From: Apostichopus japonicus | Taxonomy: Eukaryota > Echinodermata > Holothuroidea > Aspidochirotida > Stichopodidae | Assembly: GCF_037975245.1 (NCBI RefSeq) | Contig: NC_092569.1 | Location: 15,807,501 to 15,871,500 of the forward strand | Length of the DNA stretch: 64,000 nt | Direction: 5' to 3' | Part shown: one piece after another, positions 1 through 13,300 of the stretch | How the letters are laid out: every line of letters begins with the position of its first letter | How positions within the stretch are numbered: position 1 is the stretch's first letter | Notes under the pieces: model-generated | Seen by the model: only the letters and a program-made list of their open reading frames with translations | Database searches by the model: none | Told to the model about the DNA's origin: nothing | Made by a program: the position numbers and the translations under genes

Positions 1-1278
1 TCCCATCATTTTGCTTTCTGTTATCTCTACGAGGCCCTCATCTCCCTTCCTTCGTGACATACGCTACCCGACGAGATAACCTGCAACCATGTTTGTTATG
101 TTTATAACGTACGACCATCGTTAGTTATATCGACCGCCCGAAGTTATTCTGATATTGTTACTTGAAAGCTGCAGTATGATATATTACGTAATTTCAACAT
201 CTCCCGTGTGAACTCACACAGACTGATGAGTCGTTAGAATACGCCCATACAGATTTAATGTATTACAGAGGATGGACTATGGCGCTGGAAAACAGTTTTG
301 TAGTGGCTGGATGTAACCTCAATCGATGAAACTGACCGTCACATACAAATGTATTTAAATCATCATTATAGTAAATCATAGAATATGAGATAGCTTAAAC
401 TGTACTTTTGATAAATAAATAGTCCAAAACCAAATTAGAACTTCAGACAAAACAATTGAAAGGCCAAAACTTAACCCATTTATCAAAATCCCAGGCTGTA
501 CCATTTATGAATTTTAAGTTTATCCAAGTTCTAAATTTGTTTTGGCAAATAACAACTTTTACTGAATAAAGTAATCATCCAATTTTAAAGAAATGCATAG
601 TCTTTTGTAGAAAAAGTGTGAGCGATGCATTTATGTACTGTAGTATGAGAACAAAGCACACGGAGTTATCAGCTAATAGTATTTTGGCTTTATCCAAGCG
701 GGTAGTCAGAAGGCCAGTCACCCCCCCCCCCCCCCCTAAAAATGAGGAGAAAATGGGGACCATTAGCGGGGATAATTTGGAGAACAACGTACAGAGATTT
801 TACACAAAGTTTTAAAAATGTGGAAATTGGAATACCAGATTCACATCCATGACTAAAACTTTCTTTCATAGGCATTTGTATTTTCAAACTACTCAAATTG
901 TTTGCCTTTATTTACTTGATTTGGCTGGTGAATTCTCTAAATTTGGCAGTTTTTGTTACAGAAAATCTGACAAACCTGCTGTAGGCTATAAACTTCAAAC
1001 TGATATAAATATCGGCCGATTGTATCAAATTTCAAAGCCCCTAAGCCTCTGAAGTCCACCAAACTGTATAGCTTCCAGGGACTCCACCCTGGACTCCTCG
1101 CAGATAGCGCAAATCATGCTCGTTGACAAGTCATTAAACTGAATCCGCCCACCCCCTAAGATGAAATCCTGCATATGCGCTTGACTTTCTCTACAATATA
1201 TGAAGGTCATATTTCTAGTTGGACTATACCTTCAACAATTTAGCAGATGGAACTCAGAAAGTGAACTGTTTAATTTGG

Positions 1279-2766
1279 TTAAAGAAGTTATGAAATGGAA
1301 ATTTTTTTCTTTATCATCGTATTCTGTACACTAGTAGCTTTTCAATGATACCCAATTTGTGTCAAACGAAGCTTGCATCCTCGAGGAATAAAGGATCAAA
1401 AATTCGAGGGTAATAAAAACTTTCTAAAAATTGTTGTATTTACGGTAATGCGGCGTGACGTCAGTCGAGGAACTCAGCTCACTTCCGAGACGCTATGTTT
1501 ACATTCTTAAACGTCTGAGAACACACAACATTACACTGTTGCAGTGCTCCGTAGTAATTGAGATTCAAGGTGTTTGGAGTTTTGTTTTTACGTAAATTTA
1601 TCTCGTAACTGTTAAATATGCCGAGCCGATATGTGGTATCAGGTTGCTCTACCACAAGTAAAGACGGATTTTTACTGCAAGCTTTTCCAAAAGATGACAG
1701 AAATCGAAGAATTTGAACACGACTCGTTCAAAACACTACACATAGGCCTACACTAAGTTACGAGTGCCTGTAGGCCTATTTTGTTGCCAAATTACTTGTT
1801 ATGACCATAGCCTAGGCCTCCTTGATGCAGCAAATGACGATTTATTTTTTGGTTACCTAATATTTTGCACAAAACTTAAAGCCAGTTGGTTATAGAACAA
1901 TCTATACTAGATCTGCAAGTTTTCATTTGTGGTAAAACTGGCGTTGTGTTGTGATTTTACGTAACAGCTGGATGATACAATTACACGGGCTAGCCTGTTA
2001 TACGTCTATTAGTTAGGTCTAGACACCATGTTACGACTACTAGTACTATATGGTTGCACTTGCACTGTACAGAATGTCACATTTTCCTTGCACTGTAAGA
2101 CGCAAAATTCTGGAAGCTTCGCTACGAAGTTAAGTAGCAGGATCATCGACATTCGAGATAATTTAAATCATATGATGGTCTTAATAACGGTGGTTTTGTT
2201 TATGCTCAACCGACCAGTTCGGTTCAGGGTCGTCCGACCGTTCTGCTCGGGGACTTCGATCGGCAGCGACGCGTCTCGGCTATCGGGATTTACAATTCTT
2301 CTGCAAGGGGCTCAATTGATAGGGAAAAAACACCGATAATAACATCATCACCCTCGAAAACTATTTCCGCCCCTTCTTCCTCAAGAAAATAATTTTTGTC
2401 AAAGCTTACGAATGTCCTGCGTGGTGAAGTCCTATTTCCTCGGAATCGGAAGATTCGGGAGAATACTTTTCAATTGATGAGAAGAGTGTTGTGGTTACAT
2501 GTAGTAAACTGTATAACGCCGTATCGGTAAACAGCGGGGAGTCGGCTTTGGCTGAAATGGTTCCTTTGATGACGTCAGATGAACTGCGGTGGGAAGCTTT
2601 GCTTTTTTTTATGAGTGGCAGCTCGAGTAGTCTCTAGGGAATACTTTGACAGCGAATTTCTGGCGTTTGAAGCCGTATTTTCGGAAAGTTGTGCATGGGT
2701 GGTGTTGTAGTAATGTAGATAAACCATTCCAAGACATAACAATTTTCCATTTCATGACCTCTTTAA
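1279..2766. mobile_element. DNA transposon with TTAA target duplication, Kolobok-like, non-autonomous
   Basis: The insertion lies between two TTAA copies (1279-1282 and 2763-2766). Unit C keeps the empty site with a single TTAA at 35311-35314. The ends form inverted repeats: the left begins agaagttatgaaatggaaat, and the reverse complement of the right begins agaggtcatgaaatggaaaa. A THAP-type coding relic lies inside (1618-1740). TTAA duplication together with a THAP protein is typical of the Kolobok superfamily; piggyBac also uses TTAA but lacks THAP. No transposase core was recognised, so the copy is non-autonomous. It is absent from unit C; the corresponding piece of B is deleted. Confidence 0.75.
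1618..1740 (+). pseudogene. THAP zinc-finger domain relic inside the TTAA element
   Basis: The frame from 1618 reads MPSRYVVSGCSTTSKDGFLL, then QAFPKDDRNRRI and a TGA at 1714. Past the stop the same frame reads TRLVQN. The order Cys, Gly-Cys, short loop, phenylalanine-proline, then RRI followed by an expected Trp matches the N-terminal half of a THAP (C2CH) DNA-binding domain. The stop sits where the conserved Trp codon (tgg) is expected, so a single change may have created it. The rest of the domain, including the Cys-His pair, was not found. THAP domains are used by P-element and Kolobok transposases to bind their own ends. Unlikely to be expressed as a protein. Confidence 0.6.
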
Positions 2767-5700
2767 GAAACATTCATAACAGTACCGTTACCATAGTTTC
2801 AAGTGTTTGGGAATGGGTCAAATTGCAATGGTACGAAACTTGACCCAGCCACTCGAACTTTTTTCACCACTCCGCCAGCCCACGTCCCAGACGAAAAGTC
2901 TGGTGACGCTACTGCTAAAGTATAAACATATTTTACGGAAGTAAATCCTTAAAAGAGAAAAAAAACGTCCATATTTTATTATTATACCTTTCATAATAAT
3001 TTTCAGTTAAATATAATGCGTTCTTAAACTAAAAAAGAAGAACATTGAATTAGAAGACATTTGTACGACTGTAAACCTTAACGGTGTCTACAATGGAAGC
3101 ATCGAAGAAATTATTTTCTCTCGCTATGATTATTATCAAGTTAAATAAGTCTGACCAAACGGAGCGTGGTTGAATTGACTTTATGGAAAACAACCTAAGA
3201 AAACATTAAACATTCACTAAAGAATTTCTTGTTTGAAAGTGAATGACAACTTGAAAAATCAGAGCAAAGACATAACGGAGTTCAGTCTGTTTATTGTAGC
3301 ACATTTTGTAAAGGTTTATCCTTCGAACTTGGTAATTGTATTTGCTTGTTTTTTTTTTTGGTAGAAACATTATTTTATTGACATGTTTAAAATTGGGTAC
3401 GTATTATTCAAGATATGACGCATCGCCCCCAATTGTTTTAAAATAAATATAAAAACATAATATCTCAAATGCTCATTGTATAACGAGGGAACGAATCAAG
3501 AACTCACTGAATATCTGTCTTACATATTGCGAACATCCGGCAGTATCAGAAATATAGCGTACATCCCTGTTTTGTAACTACAAATAGCGGCTCCTTTTTT
3601 AATTGACGAGGTGTTAGCCAGTAAATGATATCCGCTTATTGAACGTTCGTTATATTTGGTATAATATTGGCACAAATATGGTCAATATTTTCTACGCTGG
3701 TATTAATATAGAAGGAAATATATGTCTATACTTATCTGAAATTTCAAATCAATTTAAAAATAACATATCGTTTTATTATATTCTTCATTCAAAATATTAA
3801 GCGCGTTCCACCTATTCATCAGTAATAACTATTCGTTGCGAATGATAGTAGCGGTGTAAGAAATTCCAGCAATATTTAATTACCATACAGAGCACACATT
3901 GCGCTTGTCTTGGTTGACACAGGTTATTACACGATGCGTTGTTACATTTCTCGTATTTTTTTTATTACATTTGCGTCAACATGTTATTACATAACTCGTT
4001 AAATGCGTTTTGCGCCAAAAATTAGTACACGTTCAGTTATGATTTTTTTTTTTTTGCGGCGAAACATATCTGGTTAACACTACATTTTGCGTCAATTATT
4101 ACATTTTTCAATGACGATATTCAATATATGATGACTGATGTACAGACTAAAGGGTATGTTGATAATTATGGGTATAGTTAATAATGTCACGGGTATACAG
4201 CATTCTTGCATAAGTTACCTCATAGGAATAGCAGTATCATCAAGCAGTGTGCTCATGCAATTAACATTCCAAACTCGGTGCAAACTATTATTCATTGTCA
4301 TGTATAACATAAAGCCCATGAAAGGACGTCCCATTATATTCCACTTACTTTATTATCTCAACTGTCAATAATTATGTTGTTTAACTATACTTCAGTAATA
4401 CATACCGTACCGGAAAATTACGACCATAACATTCAAACAGACCGATTTTATACATAGTCTGCTTACTTCAAAGTTAGATACATGGGAAAAACAACGTAGT
4501 ATCAGTCGTTAGCTTGAATATAACAGCAACGCACTGTGTTACGTACGGTGGTTATCACATGCTGGATTGTTTCTAAAACGATCAAGAATGTCGACATTTT
4601 CTCTGTATTCACATTTGATAATATCTAAGATGAAATATTATATCCATTTTCGATACCGCTGTACTAGTGGAGTGATCAGCTTCATGATGAACCATTTTGC
4701 TTGTGTTGTCATAAGTAAGGATTTCTTCATCATGAAGATAGAAATTGTATGATTCTTAAAATGCTATACAACCATAAATAAACTATATATATAATTTAAA
4801 AAAAAACGAAGATGAAACACGATCCCGTGTTCTGCTATATTGTACTGAAGTTAACACAGGCTGATCTCATTTGGTGTTAAAATATGACTTCATATTAACA
4901 GACGTCATTGTCAAATATATCTTCCTTTTAACAGAGGGCGCCAACGAACTTCAGTATTATGGTAGAATATCTAATATGGCTGAAAACTGTCCTTAATGAT
5001 GTCGGCGTACCACAACCATGATGGTTCCATTGACTTTATCCCGCGGTAGACCCGAAATAGAACTTGCGTTATCCCATTTTAATATTTTACCCATTCCGCA
5101 GGACCAATGCACAGGTTGATGCACCTACTTCTGTTCACTTTATTGGATTCTGACTGGAGCAATTTGCTAATGAGCGGTAATATTTTTAGGGGTATGCCGG
5201 TTTCCAGCTTGTATACAACATCTGTCTATAGTAATTTCCCACAACTTTGTAGGACGAGTTTTCGTCATCGCCTGGCCAGACTGGACAGATCAAGATTTAC
5301 ATTCCATAAATCAGGAAGGTCTGCATATGTTCTTTCTTATTTAACCTGGTAGCCAGATCGCAAGTTAGACTTTTGCGAATGAAATAGAAAATGTATCAAA
5401 GACTTTTTCCTTGGACTTCTTCACCCCCCCCCCCCCTCCAATTCAATTCAAGGTATGGTACGTGTACACAAAGAATAGTTAGCTTTTATAGTGTTGGGAA
5501 TTTTCATGTTTGTCATAAGAAAACAGTTTTTACATAGACTATTACTTTCTCGTTGTGCTTCAATAACGCACATTTAACACAACCCGTTTATCTAGATACC
5601 GTAAAGATTTGGAGTCTAGACATTAATATCTACGAAGTTAAATTACCACTGTTATTGTTCGGAAATGTTCATTTGTTTACGCTAGAAATTCTTTCCGTTT

Positions 5701-7267
5701 ATCATAAACTTCCCCAAAACAATAATCTGCACAAGGTTATAAACGTAATAGAAAATCACGATTGAAGAGAGACACATTTATATGTGTGCCAAATATGCAA
5801 TTTTATTTTGGAAAAAATAGTTAGTTTATAGGCCGTTAAGTAAAGATATCTTACAATGTAAATATGCAAGTATGCATACGCCTGGTATCTATAAGTTTAT
5901 CACTTCTTTTGTCAATGATACGACATTGCTAAGTTGTTAGGTAGCCAAAGTACCATTAAACTAAGCACGTTTGCAGATGTTGGCATGTAACTTTTTCTTT
6001 TGTGTTGTCGAAGCTACGAATTTTCCCTTTTGTTGAATGATGTACTACCAGCATAAACAGTACAAGGTAATACAGGGTTGGGTTCAGTTGCACAAAATCT
6101 AGCAACATACAAGCATACATCATGTATGCCGTGTAAGCCCTTATATAATTGGTAGAGTTCAAGAATCATCATCGCGTGGGATGAGGTAATGTCTTGCATG
6201 GCAGGCAGATAGCCAGCGTTCGTGATATGATGGAACAAACGAATCTTTATCACCATCCTAAGAGTCCGAGAACTAAGGTTTCATGATACGATGTAGGCTC
6301 TAACCTAGCGGGGCGAGCATATTTTTTTTTTGTAGTGGGAGGATAAGATATGTTACCGTCCAGAGAACGGTCTAAGCAGACATTTATCACCTTTGGGAGT
6401 TTTAGTAAAGACGGAAGGAGCTTAGATGCAACATGGTGCAATATTTTGCAACTTTTTAATAAAATGTTGAACGATTTTCGACTGCATATATATCAACTAT
6501 TAAAAGAATACTTCGTATTTTTTTTGTAAAAGTCTGTCTGTCAGTGGAAAGGAGTTGGGTGGGCTTCCTGATTTCTTCTGGGGATTGAAACCGCCAAATA
6601 TGTACGTTGTTGCACCCTTGATTTACCCTCTGTATCGATTTCAAATTTTAGTTGGGGAGGGGGGGGTCACCAAATTTGGCTTACATCCGTTATGGGGAAA
6701 GATCTTAGCAAACATGTTTACTTTGGTAAATGGGGAAATTATGATATTATTTCCATCATCTACAATACATTTTGTAGTAGAACTTCAAAACTACCCAAAG
6801 CACTTCCCTTTTTAACATTACAAGCACGTTGCATATGATGATAGTATAGACCGCGGAAACTAAAGTCTAACGAAAATGTAATATCATTATTGTTTCCTTA
6901 CATTTTTCAACTGTTCTAGGATCAAATTAAATACAAAATCTACATATTTCATGGAGGCAGATTTCTGTGACGCATAAAGTCGTACGGTTAAGTGTTTCAT
7001 TCAAACAAATGAGAATAATCTTGTTATAGTTAACCCGCATCCTTGCATTAAATAAACACATCTACAAAACTGTAGATGGCAAATTCTCGTACAATGTGTA
7101 AATATTTCCGCAACGTGACGTAACATGTAGCAGTCTTTCTGGACCGACTGAAGGTCATCATATGGGATGGGTGCCTTGGAATCCTTATCTGTTTACAACT
7201 GAAAGACGGTGTGACGACGTATAAGTACAATGCGATCTGGCTGCGAGACAGCATTATTTTACAACTT
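2767..7267. other. Intergenic DNA of unit A
   Basis: Apart from the FReD exon relic at 3053-3148, no coding region was recognised here. The stretch is AT-rich with poly-T and poly-C runs and aligns piecewise with 17215-22425 and 35311-40715. Short open frames are not conserved between the three units, so they are treated as chance. Confidence 0.6.
3053..3148 (+). pseudogene. Relic of a last FReD exon (unit A)
   Basis: The frame reads EDICTTVNLNGVYNGSIEE, then IIFSRYDYYQVK and a stop. NLNGVYNG followed by a Tyr-rich tail is the signature of the final FReD exon of genes A to C (NLNGVYNG then GEMIFS). Nothing resembling the calcium-site part (FSTHDRDND) or a splice acceptor was seen just upstream. 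The relic lies about 4.3 kb upstream of gene A, in the same orientation. A sister relic sits at 35581-35712 in unit C. It appears to be the tail of an older family member that decayed. Confidence 0.65.
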
Positions 7268-7275
7268 TATAAATA
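7268..7275 (+). promoter_or_regulatory. TATA box of gene A
   Basis: TATAAATA lies 106 bases upstream of the start codon at 7381. About 170 bases before it are unusually well conserved between the units, including acgtgacgtaacatgta and a stretch ending gcgagacagcattattttac. A start site about 30 bases downstream would give a leader of roughly 80 bases. Confidence 0.55.
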
Positions 7276-7380
7276 CACTTCATGTCATCCGTTGTTTTCA
7301 GAACATCGAGGAAATTTCTTACCTCTGGAGATACATTTCATTTGAGTTGTCATTCGTATTATAGCGAGACATTCATAAAT

Positions 7381-10300
7381 ATGGAGCTTTCCGTGGCTGT
7401 TCGAGCACTATTAACATTCTTGTGCACAACAACCATCGCCTTTACGTCCTCGGAAGAAACGGTGAGTTAAACGTTTTTCAGTTTCTGTTCTTCATTCTTA
7501 TAAATCACGTTTCTTTCTTGTTTGTTAGATGTTACCATTTAAACCTGGGTAGCATGTTTTAACGTGTTTCTTTCTTGCTTGCTGGATTATATAAATTCCC
7601 ACTAAAATTCAGAAAAGTTTTATTACTTGATAGCCTGTTTTACAATTTTTAATGCAACATTCTTTTTTTTTAGAAGCTGCCGTTTGAATATTGCGACTGA
7701 TATCATTTTTTTGGCGAGTTACAATTCTTCTTCAATAAATTCCTTCTTTCCAAAATAATAATCTATCTTCAGCAGCCTACAGAAGTGTGTTTTTGTTGTA
7801 AAATTTGCACTGCAACTTATCATAAAAAAATTGCATAACAAATTATATTTTCGGCTTAGCTACATTTGAAATTTTACCTTGAGGTTTTGCCTTGAGAAAC
7901 GTTCTCTCATATTTTCAAATAATATCGCACGTTATCGCTTATGTATCCCTAAATGTATCTATTTAAACACTCGTCGCTGATTTGTGCAATATAACACTAA
8001 CGCTTAAAACTAGAATCGTATGTTTTACGTAATGGCTTAGAACATAACCATTAACAATTTCAGAATAACATAAACATTTGTGAAAGTTATTTTAAGACAT
8101 TTGAACAGTTATATCCTAGCTATTTTAGAAATTTTGATGTTACAACGTAACTTTGATGTTACACTAAATCTCATTAACCATCATCAAGTCTCTATATTTC
8201 CTAACTAGATACGGATAACTGTCTCTTTACAAATCGATTTGACTACATTAGTACGCTAAGTATTGAAAAAAAACAGTATAGATTAATCGTACTCGAATAA
8301 AAAAATTAAAAAAAACCTTTAGCTTGAACTTTTTTAATTCTAGTTAAAAATATATAATATTAATAATAATCATTATAATTGCAGTCCGCTTTCTGTTACA
8401 TAAAATCACTCCACTTCTTGTCAAAGTAGGCGCCTTTGCCGTTACGCATGAACAAAAGTCAAAGTTAAATATTTTAAAAATCTATTGTATAATTGAGAAG
8501 ATAGGTAAAAATTCTTGATCATTCCATTTTTTTTTTCTCTTTGTCATATATGTTTTTAATTATTGCTGAGCGTTAAAAAATAAGAACTTATGGTCAATAT
8601 ATTAATATGATACTCAAAGAATGAACAAAGTTGTTTCAATATTACAGACGGAACTGTAAAATAATAACGTTGTGTGCCATTGTACAATCATAGACTTTCA
8701 CATAGTTACTTCGCAAATAACTACGGTGATAACTTAGAAATAACAAATAACCCTTTATGATAAATTGTATAATTCAAATTCGTCCTCTTTGTCCTTGTAT
8801 GTCCACTAACGTAATTTAACGAAACCGAGTTTATTTTCGGATTAAGATTACTTAAGTTTAATGTAGAAAGAACAAATGTTTTCAAAATTATCTACTATAA
8901 TTTACTAATATATTCCAAATTAGTTTTATTTGATATATTTCTTAGTAGGCATTGGTATATCTTTGAAAAATATATAAACACCAATGCATTTTTTGCCTCA
9001 CTGAATTGTTAGCAATTAGTTCCATGCAATACTGCACGGGTAAGCTTCACTGGCTTCAAATCTCTTGCAATAATATACTTTAGTCTATACCTTATTACCT
9101 TGTACAATTGTCAGAACTTTGAAATTATTGTTATTTAAAATTAATACTGTAATATCTTTGTGTCTATGTTTATCTCGTTCAAATTCGTCCTTCTCGTTGT
9201 CTTAAAAAGTACTTAGAAGTTCCAACTACCGCGCTTCCATGATTTTGAAGATTAATGCACAATTATAGAGTTTATGTCCCTTAAACTATCGAGCAATTAG
9301 TTGACAATAAGACCCTTAAATACAATATTTTGATACTCTTGTAATTTGACAAGTATCTGCATGGGAACTATACTATAAAGACTGTTGTCGACGATTTCGC
9401 ATTATGACGTTTACAACAATTGCATCCTTAATTCGTTTTACTGTTTGTGTAATGTAAGGTTAACTCGCGTTGTAACACAGATAAACCAGTATCGGATATT
9501 GCCAGGTACTTGCACATGTGTTATTTTTTAACGCCTTGGTATATTTGCAATTTAAAGCATAATTTTTTGTATTTGCATCGGCCAATATCTCATGTAAACC
9601 TATTGCATGCAATTGGTGCATTTCATACCGTTCCGTATTTCAACGTCAACCAATAGTGTACTTTCACTGTGTAAGAAAGGTCTTAAGTAATAAGTACAAT
9701 ATACGGTGTATACAACTCTTAATTTTCTTTCATATACTCAGTTCCATTTCCAAAGACATAGCATGTTCTTTGTGTTCGTTTTACACGTTAACACACGTGG
9801 TAAACTTTATTCATTGAAGTATTTGATATGTTTTACCACGCTAGAAAACACTGACAAATATTTTATAAACGATATAGGCTCAAATTATCATTTAACTCCA
9901 AGTCACGTCTTTAGTCTTCAAAAACATGACTTTCTTAATTGCAATCGTCGTTAATTTATCACCCCTGACAACGCTATACCGTGGACGATATCTGCGTAAA
10001 AGGTGTCAGAGGTTTTACTTTTGTATGTCAATTTGAGGATATGTATCAATACAAAAAGCATTGCTTTATTTCATTTCATGCAAACAAAATGAAACGATAC
10101 AATTATGATAACAAAAACTTTCATTGTAAAATATACCGGTTCATAAATGTTGGGACGTTGTCCACATTGCCATGTAGTGAATTCATCATTTAAAGATTAT
10201 TTGTCATGTTTTCTTCATACACCGAAGTTACTACTTCTATAGACAAAATACAGACAAATCTCGATCTTAATTATATGCTGGAATGACTGTTAATATAAAA

Positions 10301-13300
10301 ATTAATGTTCACAAACATATTTTGCCCACATTTGCGTTAATGTAAGAAAGTAAAATTCGAAATTATTTTCTATTAAGTTTTTATCGCTTACATAGTTTTG
10401 CGAAAAAATATATTCTATTTTCATCTGTTTTCCTTGAATGTATAGCTAATATATTTGCAATTTCTGGTGCAATTAAGAAAACAAGAATACTACACAAATA
10501 GATTGAGTTTAAATTCTAGCCAATGTTTAGTCACACACCTCCACTCACCTCCACACCCACCCCCCCCCCCAAAAAAAGAATTGTGTATGGGATATATTTC
10601 CAGTCAATTCTGATAGTTTTTATACTCATTTCATCAAGTTGGGTACACATTTCAAAATTAAAATTTAATAATTGTATCGCTGTAATGGATGAAGTTATCA
10701 AACATCCTGACATAGGCAAGAATGTTTGTGAGCAATCATTTAGATTATTAATCATTATAAAATTGTGTTTTCCAACATTCTTAATTTGCCTGCTCATGAT
10801 TATAAGATAAATGAGATTGCAAAAAAGCCACACGTTCTTTACAAACAGTTACAATAAATAAACATCTCATTTTGACATATATTTTTGATGACTCTTCTTC
10901 TCATTAAAAGAGTATTCATCGGAGAAGTTTACCTTCAACTGCAGAGGACACTCAAAGTAAGATATTTCACATTAACTGCTTTGTTTTTCATTCCATCTAC
11001 ATATATAAAAAAATACTTACCGATAATAAATGACTTTTGTTATTTCCAAGATAACTTTCTGTTTCTGTTTCTGTAATATTGACCGTATCTGTGTGAGACA
11101 GCATTTAGTATGTTACTTTCGATGACTTATAACAATGCGAAAATTACAACCTCTAATACCGTGAACAAGACAAGAAATTTTGTGACAAATGTTTTATAAT
11201 GTAAATAATATTGACCCCACCCACCGAAAAATATAATAAAGCAAAAAAGGGTTAGGGAATAGGACAGAGAGGGAGAGGAAGGAATGCAACGTATTCTAAC
11301 ACAGGAAATGGTATATGTACCAATTTTGATGTTAGGTTTTCATGTTACTTTTCAAGTTCCATCTTTCCTGTTGCGGTTTAAGTTATCTCCTAAAATCACA
11401 GAGAATTGCCGATTTCTTGCAGGATTTTCTTTAACGGTCGAGTAATGTATACGATGACAAGGTTTTGTTACAAATTGAACACAAAGCATGCATATTATAT
11501 AAGTTTTTAATGATTTTATCTCTTTATTACAGTGGCCCATTACTTCTTTTATCAACGTTCTGAATATCCAAAGGACTGCCGAGACGTTCAAAGTCAATGT
11601 GCTACGTCCAACTCTAGCGGAGTATACCTTATCAAGCCAGATGGATTTGAAGATCCATTTGAGGTGTACCGCAACAACAACGTTGGTGGAGGAGACTGGA
11701 CGGTACGTCTAAATAAAAATGTTGAAGTTATATTTCAAACTTGATAAAGCCTTTCGTTAGCATGTAGGTATTATGACTTGAAAATGTGTAGGGGTAATAA
11801 ATAAGTCGCATCCTTCACTCAGCAACGTCGAAATTGGGAAATAGATATTCTTTTCGGAGACGATCTTTCTTAATATTTACATAAATGGATAACACTAATT
11901 GTCCAATTTCCTACTCGAGTACAATGGAGAGAGTGTTTTAAGTCGTGATAGTGTACTCAATCTGTTTTTCTTCTGTTATAGGTCATACAACGCCGCGAAA
12001 GCGGAGCTGTTAATTTCAATAGGAGTTGGTCACAGTATCAAGATGGATTTGGTTTCCTCTCAACTGAGTTTTGGCTCGGCAATGAAAAGTTATCATATTT
12101 GACGAACCAAGCAGACTACGAACTTCGTGTGGATATAGAATTATCTAATGGAGCCTCTTTTTATACAACATACAAAGGTTTTCGTATCACTGATGAATGG
12201 GGGCAATATAAGGTTACACATATTGGACCACTCGAAAGTAATGCACGTAAGTAAAAAACTTTGTACAAAAGGAAAATCGAAACGTTAATAATAATACAAC
12301 CATAACTTTAATAATAATAATAATAATTATAATAATGATATTCCTTGTTTAATATAGCGCTTTTTACCAGCAGTAGGTTTCAAAGGTTTACAGACGATAT
12401 GTTACCCCTGATCAATGATAACCTGTTCCATAGACAATTCCTCTTCACACATATACATCTAAGTCGTTTTCTACAAACTGCATAATCTTTCAAATTAATG
12501 TTATTCCTTCTTATTTTACTATTTAACGGTATAATTAAGAAACGATCGTTTTTCATGGCAGAGGTATTCGCAAATATTCTTGTCAAAATTGCATGTATTT
12601 TCTTGATCTTACCAACTGACAGCTACATTGCTCTCTACATGTCCTACGAACATGATCTACGAAACATGTACTTGCCAAGCAACATGTGAAGATCCCAAAG
12701 GACAATCTGGTTGTAACAGTGACTGTTTGGGTAGTGAGGGTTGCACCTGTCCAGCTGGTTTCTTGATGCAAGGGAGTGACTGCATCAGTGCGAGTGAATG
12801 CGGTTGTTTTGTGGCAGAGGCCAACTTGGTTATACCAGTGAGTATATATATGACTGATTTCAATATCACGTGACTATGCAAACGAAACAGAAACGAAACT
12901 TAGGCTAAATGTCGTTGTGATCACACCGAGTATCAGAAAGAAAAATCAAATGTATAATAAATACTATTTGTTTATATGTTTATCAATTTAATTCTAGAAT
13001 GGAGAAACGTATGTTAACGATTACTGCACACAAAAGTGTACTTGTAATAATAACCGACTGATCTGTGAAGACTACAGATGCAGTACCGATGCTGTTTGTG
13101 ATGTCAGGAATGAAATACGACAGTGTTATTGTGATGAGGGATATGAAGGTGACGGTGAAACTTGTGAATCCTTGTATACAGACTGTCAGGATGTTTATGA
13201 CGCTGGACAAAGGCAAGATGGCATATATACAATCATGCCTACTGGGTGGCCTGGTTTACCATTCGACGTACATTGTAAAATGGAAAACGGCGGAGGATGG

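Noticed and set aside
219-245. ctgatgag followed by a short stem, resembling a hammerhead ribozyme core (also near 16391)
   Set aside because: The required GAAA with its matching stem is absent, and the third unit has ctgattag. A chance match.
7462-7467. Direct splice of exon 1 to the first FReD exon using a donor four bases downstream
   Set aside because: It would also close the frame, but gttaaa is a poor donor next to the strong gtgagt; kept as the alternative to the linker exon.
10945-10956. A 12-base microexon (aggacactcaaa) between cag and gtaag as the missing exon of genes A-C
   Set aside because: It keeps phase 0 and leaves the first FReD exon out of frame; the 46-base exon ending at the same donor fits.
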